In this document: positions 23,767-33,558 of the stretch, one piece after another
Numbering within the stretch: the first letter of the stretch is position 1
Layout of the letters: each line of letters begins with the position of its first letter
NCBI RefSeq assembly: GCF_003123725.1
Contig: NZ_QETA01000002.1
Span: 310,001 to 374,000 of the forward strand
Source: Corticimicrobacter populi
GTDB lineage: Bacteria > Pseudomonadota > Gammaproteobacteria > Burkholderiales > Burkholderiaceae_B
Reading direction: 5' to 3'
Length of the DNA: 64,000 nucleotides
The notes under the pieces: model-generated
The model's input: the letters and a program-made list of their open reading frames with translations, nothing else
Database searches by the model: none
What the model was told of the DNA's origin: nothing
Translations under genes and position numbers: made by a program

Positions 23767-24348
23767 ATGCATGTATTGATTGTCGTGGCGCATCCTTCGC
23801 CCGATTCGCTGACGCACGCTATTGCGGCGCAGGTGGCCCGGGGGATTGCCACCGCGGGGCCGCAACATTCCGTCGAGATCGCCGATCTTGCCGCCGAAGG
23901 CTTCGACCCTCGATATAGCGATGCCGATCTGGCGGCATTCCGCCAGCCGGGTCAGGTGTCGGTCGATGTCGCGGCCGAACAGGCGCGGGTGGATCGGGCC
24001 GATGCGCTGGTGCTGGTCTATCCCATCTACTGGTGGTCGTTTCCCGCACTGCTCAAGGGCTGGATAGACCGGGTATTTACCGAAGGATGGGCTTATGATG
24101 ACGGCCCCAGGGGATTGCTGGGCCGGTTGCGGGTGCATTCGGTCGCTATCGGCGCAGCCGATATGCGCACGTATGCCCGGCATGGATATTTCGGTGCCAT
24201 GCGTACGCAGATCGACCATGGAATTTTTGGCTACTGCGGCGCGCAAGTGCAGTCATCCGAGCTATTCTCCCTGGCGGAAGCTGGCTTTCCGCAGGCGCAT
24301 TTCGAGGAGGCGCAGGCGCTGGGCCGCCGTATTGTCCAAAAGGAGTGA
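23767..24348 (+). CDS. Flavodoxin-fold NAD(P)H dehydrogenase (quinone)-like reductase
   Basis: 193-residue FMN-dependent oxidoreductase of the NQO/KefF/MdaB family. The N-terminal phosphate loop region (LIVVAHPSPDSLTHAIA, 3-20) and the active-site stretch LVYPIYWWSFPALLKGWIDRVFTEGWAY at about 78-106 are characteristic. ATG at 23767 has AGGAG six bases upstream; the frame is open for 82 codons before it without a better start. It is followed by tetR (7 bases later) and yddG, with a probable operator in front. A role in quinone or electrophile detoxification is likely from the family. Confidence 0.9.
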   Translation: MHVLIVVAHPSPDSLTHAIAAQVARGIATAGPQHSVEIADLAAEGFDPRYSDADLAAFRQPGQVSVDVAAEQARVDRADALVLVYPIYWWSFPALLKGWIDRVFTEGWAYDDGPRGLLGRLRVHSVAIGAADMRTYARHGYFGAMRTQIDHGIFGYCGAQVQSSELFSLAEAGFPQAHFEEAQALGRRIVQKE

Positions 24349-24354
24349 ACGAAC

Positions 24355-24987
24355 ATGCCGGATCAGATGCCCGAGTCCGAGGTCCCGGAACATGCGCCGG
24401 TGCGCAAGCGGATGTCACGGGCCGATCGCCTGAGGCAATTGCTGGACGTGGCGCTGGAGATCATCCGTACCGAAGGCACGGATGCGCTGACGCTGGGGCA
24501 CCTGGCCGAGGCGGCGGGCATCACCAAGCCGACCGTCTACGATCATTTCGGAACGCGGCAAGGCCTGCTCGCGGCACTCTACCGCGACTATGACATCCGG
24601 CATGACACGCTTTTCGAGACGGCACTTGCCGACGGCCAGCAGAACCTGGAAGACCTGATCCGCACCATCGCCTGTGGCTATATCACATGCGTGCTGACCG
24701 AAGGACGGGAGATTCCAGGCGTGCTGGCTGCGCTTGAAGGGTCGCCGGAGCTGGCTGTCATGAAGCGGCAGTGTCAGCTGCGATTTCTTGACCGGTGCCG
24801 CGAGACTTTTGCCCCATTCGTGGGTCCGCAGGGACTGGCGGCGGCCAGCCTGTGGGCGATGCTGGGTGCCGCCGATGCTCTGGCCTGTGCGGCTGTGACG
24901 GGTGACATCAATGAGGCGCAGGCCTGCGCCGAACTATATGACACGATGCTGTCCATGATCCGGCGCAGTCAGCCACAAGTGGATTGA
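24355..24987 (+). CDS. TetR/AcrR-family repressor
   Basis: 210 residues. The TetR DNA-binding domain lies at about 25-72 (RLRQLLDVALEIIRTEG, DALTLGHLAEAAGITKPTVYDHFG). The C-terminal domain would bind an inducer and is variable. It sits seven bases after the reductase gene, and its stop is next to yddG. It probably represses this operon through the inverted repeat at 23612-23656. Confidence 0.93.
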   Translation: MPDQMPESEVPEHAPVRKRMSRADRLRQLLDVALEIIRTEGTDALTLGHLAEAAGITKPTVYDHFGTRQGLLAALYRDYDIRHDTLFETALADGQQNLEDLIRTIACGYITCVLTEGREIPGVLAALEGSPELAVMKRQCQLRFLDRCRETFAPFVGPQGLAAASLWAMLGAADALACAAVTGDINEAQACAELYDTMLSMIRRSQPQVD

Positions 24988-24995
24988 AGCGGCCC

Positions 24996-25880
24996 ATGCA
25001 AAGCAGAAAAAACGCCACCCTGATCGGCCTGACCGCCGTCCTGCTGTGGAGCGCCATCGTTGGCCTGATCCGCAGTGTCAGCGAAAGCCTGGGCGCGACG
25101 GGTGGGGCTGCCATGATTTATACCGTGGCATCGGTGTTTCTGGTGCTGACTGTCGGTTTTTCCAGGGTGCGGACATTTCCCCGGCGCTATCTGTTCTGGG
25201 GCAGCGTGTTGTTTACGTCGTACGAGCTGTGCCTGGCGCTGTCCATCGGCTACGCCAATACCGGCAGGCAGGCCATCGAGGTCGGGATGGTGAATTATCT
25301 CTGGCCGGCGTTGACCATGGTTTGTGCGATCGTGTTCAACGGGCAGCGCTCGAACTGGCTGATCGTGCCCGGATTCCTGCTGGCCATTGCCGGTATCTGC
25401 TGGGTGCTGGGGGGTGACCAGGGGCTGGATTTTGCCGTCATGCTGGAGAATGTCCGGGACAACCCGCTGAGCTATGGCCTGGCCCTGACGGGCGCGATTA
25501 TCTGGGCTGTCTATTGCACGGTGACCGCACGCATTGCCGAGGGCAAGAACGGTGTCACGCTGTTTTTCATGCTGACGGCGGCGGCACTGTGGATCAAGTA
25601 CCTGGCCATGGGGGCCGAACCGATGGTGTTCAGCAGCTCGGCTATTGTCTACCTGTTGCTGGCGGCGGCAGCCATGGGGTTTGGCTATGCCGCGTGGAAT
25701 GTGGGTATCCTGCATGGCAATGTCACGGTGCTGGCCGGGGCGTCGTATTTCATTCCGGTCCTGTCTGCTGCGCTGGCGGCACTGGTGCTACGCACGCCAC
25801 TGTCGTTGTCTTTCTGGCAGGGCGCGGCGATGGTCTGCCTGGGGTCGGTGCTGTGCTGGCTGGCGACGCGCAGGCGTTAG
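24996..25880 (+). CDS. yddG: YddG-type aromatic amino acid exporter (DMT superfamily)
   Basis: 294-residue inner-membrane protein of the EamA/DMT class with ten predicted spans. The segment NPLSYGLALTGAIIWAVYC followed by TVTARIAEGKNGVTLFF (about 155-190) and the C-terminal GNVTVLAGASYFIPVLSA are close to the YddG family, which exports aromatic amino acids and some toxic compounds. ATG at 24996 is used; a TTG four codons upstream overlaps the tetR stop. It is the last gene of the reductase-tetR-yddG operon. Confidence 0.85.
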   Translation: MQSRKNATLIGLTAVLLWSAIVGLIRSVSESLGATGGAAMIYTVASVFLVLTVGFSRVRTFPRRYLFWGSVLFTSYELCLALSIGYANTGRQAIEVGMVNYLWPALTMVCAIVFNGQRSNWLIVPGFLLAIAGICWVLGGDQGLDFAVMLENVRDNPLSYGLALTGAIIWAVYCTVTARIAEGKNGVTLFFMLTAAALWIKYLAMGAEPMVFSSSAIVYLLLAAAAMGFGYAAWNVGILHGNVTVLAGASYFIPVLSAALAALVLRTPLSLSFWQGAAMVCLGSVLCWLATRRR

Positions 25881-25976
25881 GAGCCTGTGCCAGCGATGCG
25901 CTGATCTCGTGATCAGCAAGCCAGGAGGAAGGTATGAGATCGATTTCATGGTTATCTTCGTGTAATATCGCGTAAT

Positions 25977-26050
25977 AGGGTGTTAGCCGCATTCTGCGGC
26001 GGGACAGGTTCATGCGCTGGTCGGGCCGCCACGCGGAGCGAAGTGCGACC
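25977..26050 (+). ncRNA. Candidate nhaA-type (Li+) riboswitch in the nhaA leader
   Basis: The leader from 25977 has a compact structured stretch: a small hairpin around CCGCATTCTGCGG (25987-25999), then GGGACAGG, and a stem TGGTCG (26018-26023) with CGACCA (26046-26051) that closes over GGAGCGAAG and reaches the start codon. This would hide the ribosome site. The nhaA-I and nhaA-II motifs are known structured leaders of nhaA genes in proteobacteria and have been assigned as Li+ sensors. I match it by gene context and by memory of the general look of the motif, not by a covariance model. Confidence 0.5.
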
Positions 26051-27403
26051 ATGTCCCATCCTTCTTCACGGCAGGCACTGCCGCGCGCGCAGCAATTGGC
26101 CGAGCGAGCCTTTTCCACGCTGGAGCGTTTTCTTCATATCGAGGCGGTCAGCGGCATTGTGCTGCTGGCGGCGGCGGCTATTGCCCTGATCTGGGCCAAT
26201 TCCGCCTGGGCTGACAGCTACCATGCCCTGTGGCATGCGCAGTTGACCATCGGGGTCGGGGAATATATTTTTTCCCAGACCCTGCATTTCTGGATCAACG
26301 ATGCATTGATGACCATCTTCTTTCTGGTGGTCGGCATGGAGATCCGGCGTGAAATCCATGAAGGTGCCTTGAGCGACTTTCGTCAGGCCGCGCTGCCCAT
26401 CGTGGCGGCCCTGGGTGGTGTGGTGGTGCCGGCGCTGTTCTACCTGGCGCTCAACAGTGATCCTGCCCGCCAAGGTGGCTGGGCAGTGCCGACGGCGACC
26501 GACATTGCCTTTGCGGTCGGGGTACTGGCGTTGCTGGGGCGTTCGATACCCGGCAATGTGCGGGTGTTCCTGCTGGCACTGGCGATCATCGACGACATCA
26601 TGGCTGTACTGATCATTGCGTTTTTCTACACGGGGGGCCTGGACTACACGGGCTTTCTGATTGCCGGCGTGGGTCTCCTGATGGTGCTGGGTTTGCAGCG
26701 GATCGGTATCGGTTCGGCCTATGCATATGTCATTCCGGGGGCTGTGGTCTGGATTGGATTGCTGGTCACGGGCGCGCATCCCACACTGGCCGGTGTGGTG
26801 CTGGGGTTGATGGCACCGGTGGTGCCGGTGTTGATGCGTGAACGTCCACAGGACATGATCCAGCGCGTGGCTCGTGATCTACTGTGGCTCGATGGCGGGG
26901 CCAGCAAGAGCGTGTCGAATATTGCGCACCCGTTGCACGAGCTGCGCCGTGCCCAGCGCGAAATGCTGCCGCCAGTGTCTCGCGTGCAGATAGCGCTGCA
27001 TCCCTGGGTGGCTTATGGGGTGATGCCGCTGTTTGCCCTGGCCAATGCGGGTGTCAGCCTGGATGGTATCGATCTGTCGGCCGAGGGCCCACAGTGGGTC
27101 ATGGCTGGCGTGGCGCTGGCCCTGGTGTTGGGCAAGCCGGTAGGTGTGATCGGGGTCAGTTGGCTGGTGGTCAGGCTGGGCTGGTGCCGTTTACCGCCGG
27201 GTGTGACCTGGCAGGGTATTGGCCTGATCGGCATGTTGGCTGGTATCGGTTTTACGATGTCGATTTTCATTGCCATGCTGGCCTTTGTGGATGAGCAGAT
27301 GCTGGGGGCGGCCAAGCTGGGTGTGCTGCTGGGCTCCCTGGTCGCAGTGGTGCTGGGCCTGTTGATCGGGAGGCTCTACGCACGCAGCTTGCGCACGCGC
27401 TGA
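26051..27403 (+). CDS. nhaA: NhaA Na+(Li+)/H+ antiporter
   Basis: Inner-membrane electrogenic antiporter of 450 residues that exports Na+ or Li+ in exchange for H+. Key features: [15 protein letters not shown] near 90, [17 protein letters not shown] with the unwound TDIAF segment near 145, and the ion-binding pair [16 protein letters not shown] near 176. A C-terminal half with [15 protein letters not shown] near 410 follows. ATG at 26051 (MSHPSS) is used; it has GGAG about 12 bases upstream inside the structured leader. An upstream in-frame ATG at 26012 would lie within that structure and is less likely. Confidence 0.95.
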   Translation: MSHPSSRQALPRAQQLAERAFSTLERFLHIEAVSGIVLLAAAAIALIWANSAWADSYHALWHAQLTIGVGEYIFSQTLHFWINDALMTIFFLVVGMEIRREIHEGALSDFRQAALPIVAALGGVVVPALFYLALNSDPARQGGWAVPTATDIAFAVGVLALLGRSIPGNVRVFLLALAIIDDIMAVLIIAFFYTGGLDYTGFLIAGVGLLMVLGLQRIGIGSAYAYVIPGAVVWIGLLVTGAHPTLAGVVLGLMAPVVPVLMRERPQDMIQRVARDLLWLDGGASKSVSNIAHPLHELRRAQREMLPPVSRVQIALHPWVAYGVMPLFALANAGVSLDGIDLSAEGPQWVMAGVALALVLGKPVGVIGVSWLVVRLGWCRLPPGVTWQGIGLIGMLAGIGFTMSIFIAMLAFVDEQMLGAAKLGVLLGSLVAVVLGLLIGRLYARSLRTR

Positions 27404-27660
27404 ATGCATCCGTACTCGCCTGCTTTGGTACGAGTTCGAAAAGGAGATGACACTTGTCTCCCATCATTGACAGTCGTCTGGCTGTTATGTAACTTTGCAT
27501 TTCAGATTTATGTATTCATTACACGTTGGCTCATGAGCTGTAAGTCGTCAACGCGTGTTCTCCCGCGTGTGCCGCCACTGAGCGTGCGGTTCCGTCGGCC
27601 TCGTTCCATCCAACCGGATTCCGGTTGTTCACCTAAATTTGCCCAAATCCTGGGGGCATC

Positions 27661-28596
27661 ATGATAGATACTGTCGTTGCTGCGCTGCTGCCGATAGTCG
27701 TGACGTTGAGCCTTGGCTATTTCGCGGGCTGGCACCATGACTTCAATGCCAGTCAGGGGGGCGTGCTCAATCGCATGGTCATGCTCTATGCGCTGCCGCT
27801 GACCCTGTTCGCCGGCATGATGGGGATTGAGCGTGCCCAGTTGCTGGCGCAGGGGCCCATGGCGGCTTTGCTGGCGATCTGCATGACGGCCAGCTATGCG
27901 CTGGTCTTCGTGCTGGCACACAAGGTGTTCGGGCGGGATATCAAGACGGCGGCCTTGCTGGCGCTGGCTGTTTCCGGCCCGGCGGCCCCTTTTGTCGGTA
28001 TGCCTGTACTGGGCGAACTGTATGGCGGCATCAGTGCGGTGCCGGTGGCACTGTGCGGCCTGGTCATGAATCTGGTGCAGGTGCCGGCCACGCTGTTCGT
28101 TCTCTCCCGGGATGCCAACGAGGATGAAAACGAACCCCAGGATACGCCGGTCGACATGTTCAATAAGACGCTGCGCGAGCCGATTGTCTGGGCTCCCGTG
28201 CTGGCTTTTGTGCTGTTGATCCTGGATGTGCGCCTGCCGGGCCAGATCCGGACGTCCCTGCAGTTGCTGGGCAGTGCGACCGGCGGCGTGGCGCTGTTTG
28301 CCTCGGGCGTGATTCTGTTTTCCTATCGGATTTCCCTGAGCCGCACGGTGGCGTGGGCGGTGGTCGTCCGCAATGTCGTGATACCGGCTGCGGCGCTGGC
28401 CATCGGGCTGTGGATGGGGATGGACACGGATGCCCTGCGCATGTCGGTCATCACATTGGCGATTCCGACGGCATCCATGTGCGTGATCCTTGCCGTGCAG
28501 TACCACGTGGCCGAGAAGGAAATGGCATCCATCCTGGGTGTGAGCACGCTGTTGTCCGTGGTGACAATGGCGGCTTTTCTGCTGGCACCGGCCTGA
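27661..28596 (+). CDS. AEC-family (auxin efflux carrier-like) transporter
   Basis: 311-residue inner-membrane permease with about ten spans and the PIN/AEC layout: five hydrophobic segments before and five after a central charged loop (RDANEDENEPQDTPVDMF, near 142-160). Family members such as MdcF carry malonate or other organic acids; the substrate here cannot be read. The 257 bases before it hold a small hairpin (CAACCGG/CCGGTTG near 27611-27627) and no gene. Confidence 0.87.
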   Translation: MIDTVVAALLPIVVTLSLGYFAGWHHDFNASQGGVLNRMVMLYALPLTLFAGMMGIERAQLLAQGPMAALLAICMTASYALVFVLAHKVFGRDIKTAALLALAVSGPAAPFVGMPVLGELYGGISAVPVALCGLVMNLVQVPATLFVLSRDANEDENEPQDTPVDMFNKTLREPIVWAPVLAFVLLILDVRLPGQIRTSLQLLGSATGGVALFASGVILFSYRISLSRTVAWAVVVRNVVIPAAALAIGLWMGMDTDALRMSVITLAIPTASMCVILAVQYHVAEKEMASILGVSTLLSVVTMAAFLLAPA

Positions 28597-28701
28597 TCTT
28601 CCGATTGGGGCATATGCATCTGACGGACGCTGCGGGGCAGCTGTTGCGGCGGGCTGCGCCTGCGTACAATGCGCAGGTACGATTTTCAGGAGCAGGGCAT
28701 C

Positions 28702-29328
28702 ATGAGCAAGGCACAGCGCTTGACGCGCACGCACCCCGACCAGCTGCTGGTCGGTCTGGTTTCGGTTTCGGATCGGGCTTCGGCAGGGGTGTATGTCGAT
28801 GAAGGCATTCCTTCGCTGCAGTCGTGGCTGGCGCAGGCGCTGACGGTCGCACCGCAGTGTGTGTCCAGGCTGGTGCCCGATGAACCTGCACGGATCTCGG
28901 CGGCGCTGGTCGAACTGGTCGATGAGCTGGGCTGCGACCTGGTGCTGACTACCGGCGGCACAGGCCCGGCACGTCGCGATGTGACGCCCGAGGCCACGTT
29001 GGCCGTGGCGACGCGGGAGATGCCCGGTTTTGGCGAGCAGATGCGGCAGATCAGCCTGCGTTTCGTGCCGACGGCGATCCTGTCGCGCCAGGTGGGTGTG
29101 CTGCGCGAAACCGATGACCATGCTGCGCTGATCCTCAACCTTCCGGGCCAGCCCAAGGCGATCCGTGAAACACTGGAAGGCCTGCGTGACGAGCAGGGCG
29201 CAGTGGTCGTGCCGGGGGTGTTTGCCGCCGTGCCTTATTGCATTGACCTGATTGGCGGGCCGTATGCCGAAACCCGGCCCGAGGTCGTGGCGGCGTTTCG
29301 TCCCAAGTCGGCCCGGAGGGCGTCATGA
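28702..29328 (+). CDS. mog: MogA/MoaB-family molybdopterin adenylyltransferase
   Basis: Activates molybdopterin by adenylation before metal insertion; cytosolic, 208 residues. The MoCF-biosynthesis fold is marked by VSVSDRASAGVYVDEGIPSL near 22-41, LVLTTGGTGPARRDVTPEA near 80-98 and ILNLPGQPKAIRETL near 143-157. ATG at 28702 is preceded by AGGAG at nine bases; an in-frame start 11 codons upstream overlaps this site. The stop overlaps the following amidotransferase ATG, so the two are co-translated. Confidence 0.9.
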   Translation: MSKAQRLTRTHPDQLLVGLVSVSDRASAGVYVDEGIPSLQSWLAQALTVAPQCVSRLVPDEPARISAALVELVDELGCDLVLTTGGTGPARRDVTPEATLAVATREMPGFGEQMRQISLRFVPTAILSRQVGVLRETDDHAALILNLPGQPKAIRETLEGLRDEQGAVVVPGVFAAVPYCIDLIGGPYAETRPEVVAAFRPKSARRAS

Positions 29329-30053
29329 CCCGGCGCGTCTTGCTGTTGCAAGCCGGTGATGCACCAGCACCAGTGCAGACGGCCGCTGGTGGCAATGTGC
29401 CGGACTGGTTTCGCCGGGCGCTGGGGACGCAAGGCGCGCAGGTCGATGTGCTGCGCGTGTTCGAGGGTGAAACGGTGCCGCAGGACTGGAAAAACCGTTA
29501 TGCCGTGGGCGTGATCAGCGGTTCCTGGGCGATGGTGACCGACCGCGCGCCCTGGAGCGAAGCCGTGGCCGGCTGGATCCGCGAAGCCGTTGCCAGTGAT
29601 TTTCCCTTGCTGGGGGTGTGCTACGGACACCAGTTGATGGCCCACGCCCTGGGCGGCGAGGTGGCCGATCACCCCGAGGGCATCGAGATCGGGACGCGCA
29701 CGGTCAGCCTGCTGCCCGGCGCATCGGCCGATCCCATGCTGTCACACCTGCCGGCGAGCTTCCCGGCGCAACTGACGCATTACCAGAGCGTGCGGCGCAT
29801 GCCGGCCGGTGCCGTGCGGCTGGCGGAGTCGGATCATGATGCACACCAGATCATTCGTTATGGCGAACGGGCCATGTCCAGTCAGTTTCACCCGGAAATG
29901 ACGGTGGTCGAATTGGGTGCGATCATCGGTGTGCGCCGTGAGGCCTTGCAGGGGCAGGGCCTGGACGTCGCCGGGCTGGAGAATGCGCTGCAGGATACAC
30001 CCCAGGCGCGCTCGTTGCTGACGCAGTTCGTGGGGCGCTACCTGGAAGGGTGA
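29325..30053 (+). CDS. Class I glutamine amidotransferase-like protein
   Basis: 242 residues with the triad of class I (GATase1) enzymes: Cys99 in FPLLGVCYGHQ, His189 in SSQFHPEM and Glu191. No synthetase domain is attached, unlike GuaA. Stand-alone relatives hydrolyse gamma-glutamyl bonds or supply ammonia to unknown partners. The coupling to mog (ATGA) is suggestive, but no link to molybdenum cofactor is established. Confidence 0.88.
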   Translation: MTRRVLLLQAGDAPAPVQTAAGGNVPDWFRRALGTQGAQVDVLRVFEGETVPQDWKNRYAVGVISGSWAMVTDRAPWSEAVAGWIREAVASDFPLLGVCYGHQLMAHALGGEVADHPEGIEIGTRTVSLLPGASADPMLSHLPASFPAQLTHYQSVRRMPAGAVRLAESDHDAHQIIRYGERAMSSQFHPEMTVVELGAIIGVRREALQGQGLDVAGLENALQDTPQARSLLTQFVGRYLEG

Positions 30054-30056
30054 TCC

Positions 30057-31775
30057 CTACCAGGTCTTTTGCGTCGGTGCTGCCTCGATGCCTTGAGGGG
30101 ATGCTGGCGGCATATCGACTGCTGCGGCATCAAGGGGACGCCCCAGTTTCAGGTCAAGTTCGCGCAGCATATCCAGCAGGCTCAACAGAATGCGTTCCTG
30201 GATTTCCAGGAAGACGTCGTACTCCGAAGTCAGGACATTGGCCCGGACCCAGAGTTCGATGTGGCCGTCCCGTGTGCCGATGATGCGCACGGTCGGCCAG
30301 CCTTTGTCCTGTTCGAGCAGCGGTTCGGCAAGCAACAGGGCGCGCAGGCGCTCCAGCAGTAGCCGGACAGCATCGGGCTGGCTGTCTCCGCGCAGGAAAA
30401 TGTGCTGATCCATGTAGCACTGCGAGCGCATCGAGTAGTTGACGATGTGCATCCTGGCAAGGTCGGCATTGGGGACGGTACAGAGCGTGCCATTGCGGGC
30501 TCGCAGGCGGCTCGAGCGCGGCCCGATGCGTTCCACCTTGGCAGTCTGGTCGCCGAATTTGATGCTTTCGCCTACCCGGAAAGGGCGGTCGGCGAACAGG
30601 GACAGGCCGCCGAAGAGGTTCTCGATGGTGGATTGCGAGGCCAGTGCCAGCGCAAAGCCCCCCACGCCCAGGCCGGCCACCAGCCCCAACGCCGGAATGC
30701 CGATCTCGTTGGCTCCGTTGATGAGGATGATGCAGACGGTGCCAAGCGACGCGATGCGGGCGATCAGCCGCAGCAAGTGTGCGTCGTAGCTGTTCTCCGG
30801 AATGCGCGGCGAGCTGATGATGGCATCCACGATGAAGTAGATGAACCGCCATGCTGCCCAGGCCCAGGTCAGGTATGACACCACGGACACGAAAATGCTT
30901 TCCGAGGTGGCGAACAGGCCGGCCGGGTTGATCTGGACAACGATGAACCATTCGCTGAAAGAAAACAGCGCGAGGATGACCAGGGGAATGGTCAGTTGCC
31001 ACCAGCGGCGTCCTGCCAGCGATGCGCGTCGGGACAGGCGTACGGCTGTCACGGCCCAGAGTGCGGCGATCAGCAGCGCGCTCAGGATGACGATGACGAC
31101 AGCCAGGATTTTCCAGAGCGGGGCGTCGAAATAATAGGTGCCGGTCAGACTCTCCGGCAGGCTCAGGACCAGTGCATCCGGAATCAGCGGCCCGGTGGCA
31201 TTGATCTGCGTTCGGTGCATGAGCGGATAGATGCGCGGATTCAGGACGGGCTGGTCGACAATGCTGAAGTAATACTCGCGCAGATGCTGGATGCTTTCCG
31301 GCGTGAAGCGGTATTCGCCGGCATAGGGGCCGTCGCTGACGCGGGCGATCTGAATATCCGTACCGGGAACGGTCCAGCGGCTGGGCAGTTTCTGTTCGTC
31401 GAGGGTGCCGTCTTCGGCGGGGCCGGGGATACTGGCTGGATCCAGAGGCGGCAGGCGGGCCAGGATGTCGTACAGATAGCCGGTGGCCGCATTGCCGATT
31501 TTGGCGCGCGTGGCAGGCGGCAGGTTTTCCAGGTCCATCACGTTGCGGATGCGCTGCAAATCACGACGCAGTTGCGGTACCTGGGCGTTGCTCTTGTCAG
31601 CCACGTAGGCCGCATAATCGTGTTCCAGCCGCTGCACCGCTGCCAGGAAGGACTGGTAGGTGTCGCGGGGACTCGTGCGGTTGATGGGTTCCAGCGGCCG
31701 TGTGGCTTCTGCGGCCTGTGCCACGGATATCACGGAACACAGCCCCATCAGGAGCAGCAGAAGAAATTTGCGCAA
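30057..31775 (-). CDS. MscS-family mechanosensitive channel with periplasmic N-terminal domain
   Basis: Inner-membrane channel of 572 residues. A signal peptide (MRKFLLLLLMGLCSVISVAQA) precedes a periplasmic region to about 205. Four to five membrane spans follow between about 215 and 385, including the pore-lining GLVAGLGVGGFALALASQSTIENLFGGLSLFAD segment of MscS near 360-392. The cytosolic beta and vestibule domains carry FRVGESIKFGDQTAKVERIGPRSSRLR near 398. It converges with the amidotransferase gene three bases away. It would release solutes on osmotic downshift. Confidence 0.9.
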   Translation of the reverse strand: MRKFLLLLLMGLCSVISVAQAAEATRPLEPINRTSPRDTYQSFLAAVQRLEHDYAAYVADKSNAQVPQLRRDLQRIRNVMDLENLPPATRAKIGNAATGYLYDILARLPPLDPASIPGPAEDGTLDEQKLPSRWTVPGTDIQIARVSDGPYAGEYRFTPESIQHLREYYFSIVDQPVLNPRIYPLMHRTQINATGPLIPDALVLSLPESLTGTYYFDAPLWKILAVVIVILSALLIAALWAVTAVRLSRRASLAGRRWWQLTIPLVILALFSFSEWFIVVQINPAGLFATSESIFVSVVSYLTWAWAAWRFIYFIVDAIISSPRIPENSYDAHLLRLIARIASLGTVCIILINGANEIGIPALGLVAGLGVGGFALALASQSTIENLFGGLSLFADRPFRVGESIKFGDQTAKVERIGPRSSRLRARNGTLCTVPNADLARMHIVNYSMRSQCYMDQHIFLRGDSQPDAVRLLLERLRALLLAEPLLEQDKGWPTVRIIGTRDGHIELWVRANVLTSEYDVFLEIQERILLSLLDMLRELDLKLGRPLDAAAVDMPPASPQGIEAAPTQKTW

Positions 31776-31930
31776 GATCTGTCCTCTGTGTGATGGTGGA
31801 GCCGAATCGTTGCGGGAAGCGCAGGCGCGTTAACCTGGCCTGGGCTGGCCCGCATCAGGGGCAAATCCTGCGTGCCAGGCACGCAAGATGGTAACGCGTG
31901 TGGGCGGCGACGGTCGGGCGAGGCCCGGGG

Positions 31931-32722
31931 TCAGAAGCCCAGCACCTTAGGCATGTCGAACAGGCCGTTCTGATGGGCCTGCAGGAAACGGGCGGCGCGC
32001 AGGCTGCCTTGCACGTAGCCGGCCCGGCTGCCCGAGCGGTGGCTGATTTCGATGCGCTCGCCGGTACCGCAGAAGAAGACGGTATGGTCGCCGATGATGT
32101 CACCGCCGCGCACGACCGAGAACCCGATGGTGTCCTGCTCGCGCGGGCCGGTCAGGCCATGACGGGTCCAGGTGGCCACGTCTTCGAGTTTTTCGCCACG
32201 TGCAGCGGCGATGACTTCGCCCATCTTGATGGCCGTGCCGGAAGGTGCATCGACCTTGTGCTTGTGGTGTGCCTCGAAGACTTCGATATCGTAGCCATCG
32301 TCCAGCAGCTTCGCGGCTGTTTCGAGCAGCTTGAGCGTGACGTTGACGCCGATGCTCATGTTGGGGGCGAAGACGATCCCGGTCCGTTCGGAGGCGGCCT
32401 GGATGGCCTGCTTGCCGGCTTCGTCAAAACCCGTGGTGCCGATCACCATGCGCACGCCATGTGCGGCACAGACCGGCAGGTGGGCCAGGGTGGCTTCGGG
32501 GCGGGTGAAATCGATCAGGCAGTCGGCGTTGGCCAGTGCCGACAGGTCGTCGGTCATCAGCACCCCGCTGTTCTGGCCCAGGAAAGCACCGGCATCCTGG
32601 CCCAGCGCCGGGCTGCCGCTGCGGTCGAGCGCCACGGCCAGGGTCAGTTCGGGATCGGCCAGAACGGCCTCGATCAGCATGCGGCCCATGCGGCCGCTGG
32701 CGCCAGCAATGGCGATACGCAT
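31931..32722 (-). CDS. dapB: 4-hydroxy-tetrahydrodipicolinate reductase DapB
   Basis: Second committed step of lysine/diaminopimelate synthesis, NAD(P)H dependent, cytosolic, 263 residues (family about 270). Shows the nucleotide-binding start [34 protein letters not shown] near 98, the catalytic [15 protein letters not shown] near 150-164 with the proton donor His and Lys, and the C-terminal region [16 protein letters not shown]. It lies 16 bases after bamE on the same strand, as in other betaproteobacteria. Confidence 0.97.
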   Translation of the reverse strand: MRIAIAGASGRMGRMLIEAVLADPELTLAVALDRSGSPALGQDAGAFLGQNSGVLMTDDLSALANADCLIDFTRPEATLAHLPVCAAHGVRMVIGTTGFDEAGKQAIQAASERTGIVFAPNMSIGVNVTLKLLETAAKLLDDGYDIEVFEAHHKHKVDAPSGTAIKMGEVIAAARGEKLEDVATWTRHGLTGPREQDTIGFSVVRGGDIIGDHTVFFCGTGERIEISHRSGSRAGYVQGSLRAARFLQAHQNGLFDMPKVLGF

Positions 32723-32738
32723 AGCAGAATCCTTGTGT

Positions 32739-33167
32739 TTACTGGTTCTCTGCGGCCTCTTCGGCTGCTTTTTCCAGTTTTTCGTCTTCCTTGGCCTGCT
32801 GGAAGGGTTCCAGTTCAGGTTGAGGATCGCCGGCCCAGCGCACCAGCACGTCGTTTTCGAACCAGACGGTGAAAATGCGGTGCTGTGCTTCGCCGTAGCC
32901 CGGCTGATAATAGTACGGATATTCCCAGCGGTCTGCGTGCAGCGCGCTGGTCAGCGTGGAGCTGCCCAGTGCAAAGCGAACCTGCGCACGCGTCATGCCG
33001 GTACGCAGCAGATCGACCTGTTCCTTGGTGATCCAGTTGCCTTGCTGGACGCCGGCCCGGTAGGGGAAACCCCATTTGCCAGATGAGCAACCGGTCAGTG
33101 CCAGGCAGCCGATCAGCAGTCCCGCTGCCAGGGGACGGAAGGAAACGCGGGCGAAAAAGTGATTCAT
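32739..33167 (-). CDS. bamE: BamE/SmpA outer-membrane assembly lipoprotein
   Basis: Small lipoprotein of the BAM complex that inserts outer-membrane proteins; 142 residues. The signal ends in [13 protein letters not shown] with the lipobox Cys near 29. Family motifs follow: [32 protein letters not shown], and DRWEYPYYY. The C-terminal acidic tail ([16 protein letters not shown]) is a betaproteobacterial extension. ATG at 33167 is chosen because the signal peptide then starts directly (MNHFFARV). The often adjacent fur gene is not next to it here. Confidence 0.93.
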   Translation of the reverse strand: MNHFFARVSFRPLAAGLLIGCLALTGCSSGKWGFPYRAGVQQGNWITKEQVDLLRTGMTRAQVRFALGSSTLTSALHADRWEYPYYYQPGYGEAQHRIFTVWFENDVLVRWAGDPQPELEPFQQAKEDEKLEKAAEEAAENQ

Positions 33168-33289
33168 GGGAGCAGACGCTCGACTTAAAGTGCGTGGGAA
33201 AAACATATCAGGCGCAAACATAGCATAAAAGGGATGCTGCTCGCAGGTGAATTGGGGGTAGGGGGGGCAATGATTGCGTATTCAAGCCG

Positions 33290-33496
33290 CCGGGAGGCCT
33301 GCCTGGTGAACGGGAGAATTTGAGGCTGGCCTGTGTTGCCGCCATGGAGCGGGAAACAAGGTGGGCGCTGTCTGAACCCCGGCAACGCCGGGGTGAGTTC
33401 GCCCACCGCCCGCTTCATGGCGGCAACACAGGGCAGTCCCTGCGCAAAGCGCAGGGACCCAGCCACATTATCCCGTTCACCAGGCAGGCCTCCCGG
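33290..33496. repeat. Nested palindrome A (about 207 bp)
   Basis: Outer arms 33290-33315 and 33471-33496 are a perfect 26-bp inverted repeat. Middle arms 33330-33353 and 33409-33432 match at 23 of 24. The centre holds GGTGGGCG/CGCCCACC and CCCCGGC/GCCGGGG (33377-33393). A further stem (TCCCTGCGC/GCGCAGGGA) stands at about 33437-33458. No gene lies in 33168-33790. Confidence 0.85.
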
Positions 33497-33558
33497 CTGG
33501 ATGGCAGCGAGGGTTGTCCCTCCTTGCCCCGGAAGAGGAGGAAAAACCACCAGCATGA

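Noticed and set aside
27508-29121. A 537-codon antisense frame across the AEC and mog genes
   Set aside because: His/Arg/Gln-rich composition typical of a GC-bias shadow, and both sense genes are well supported.
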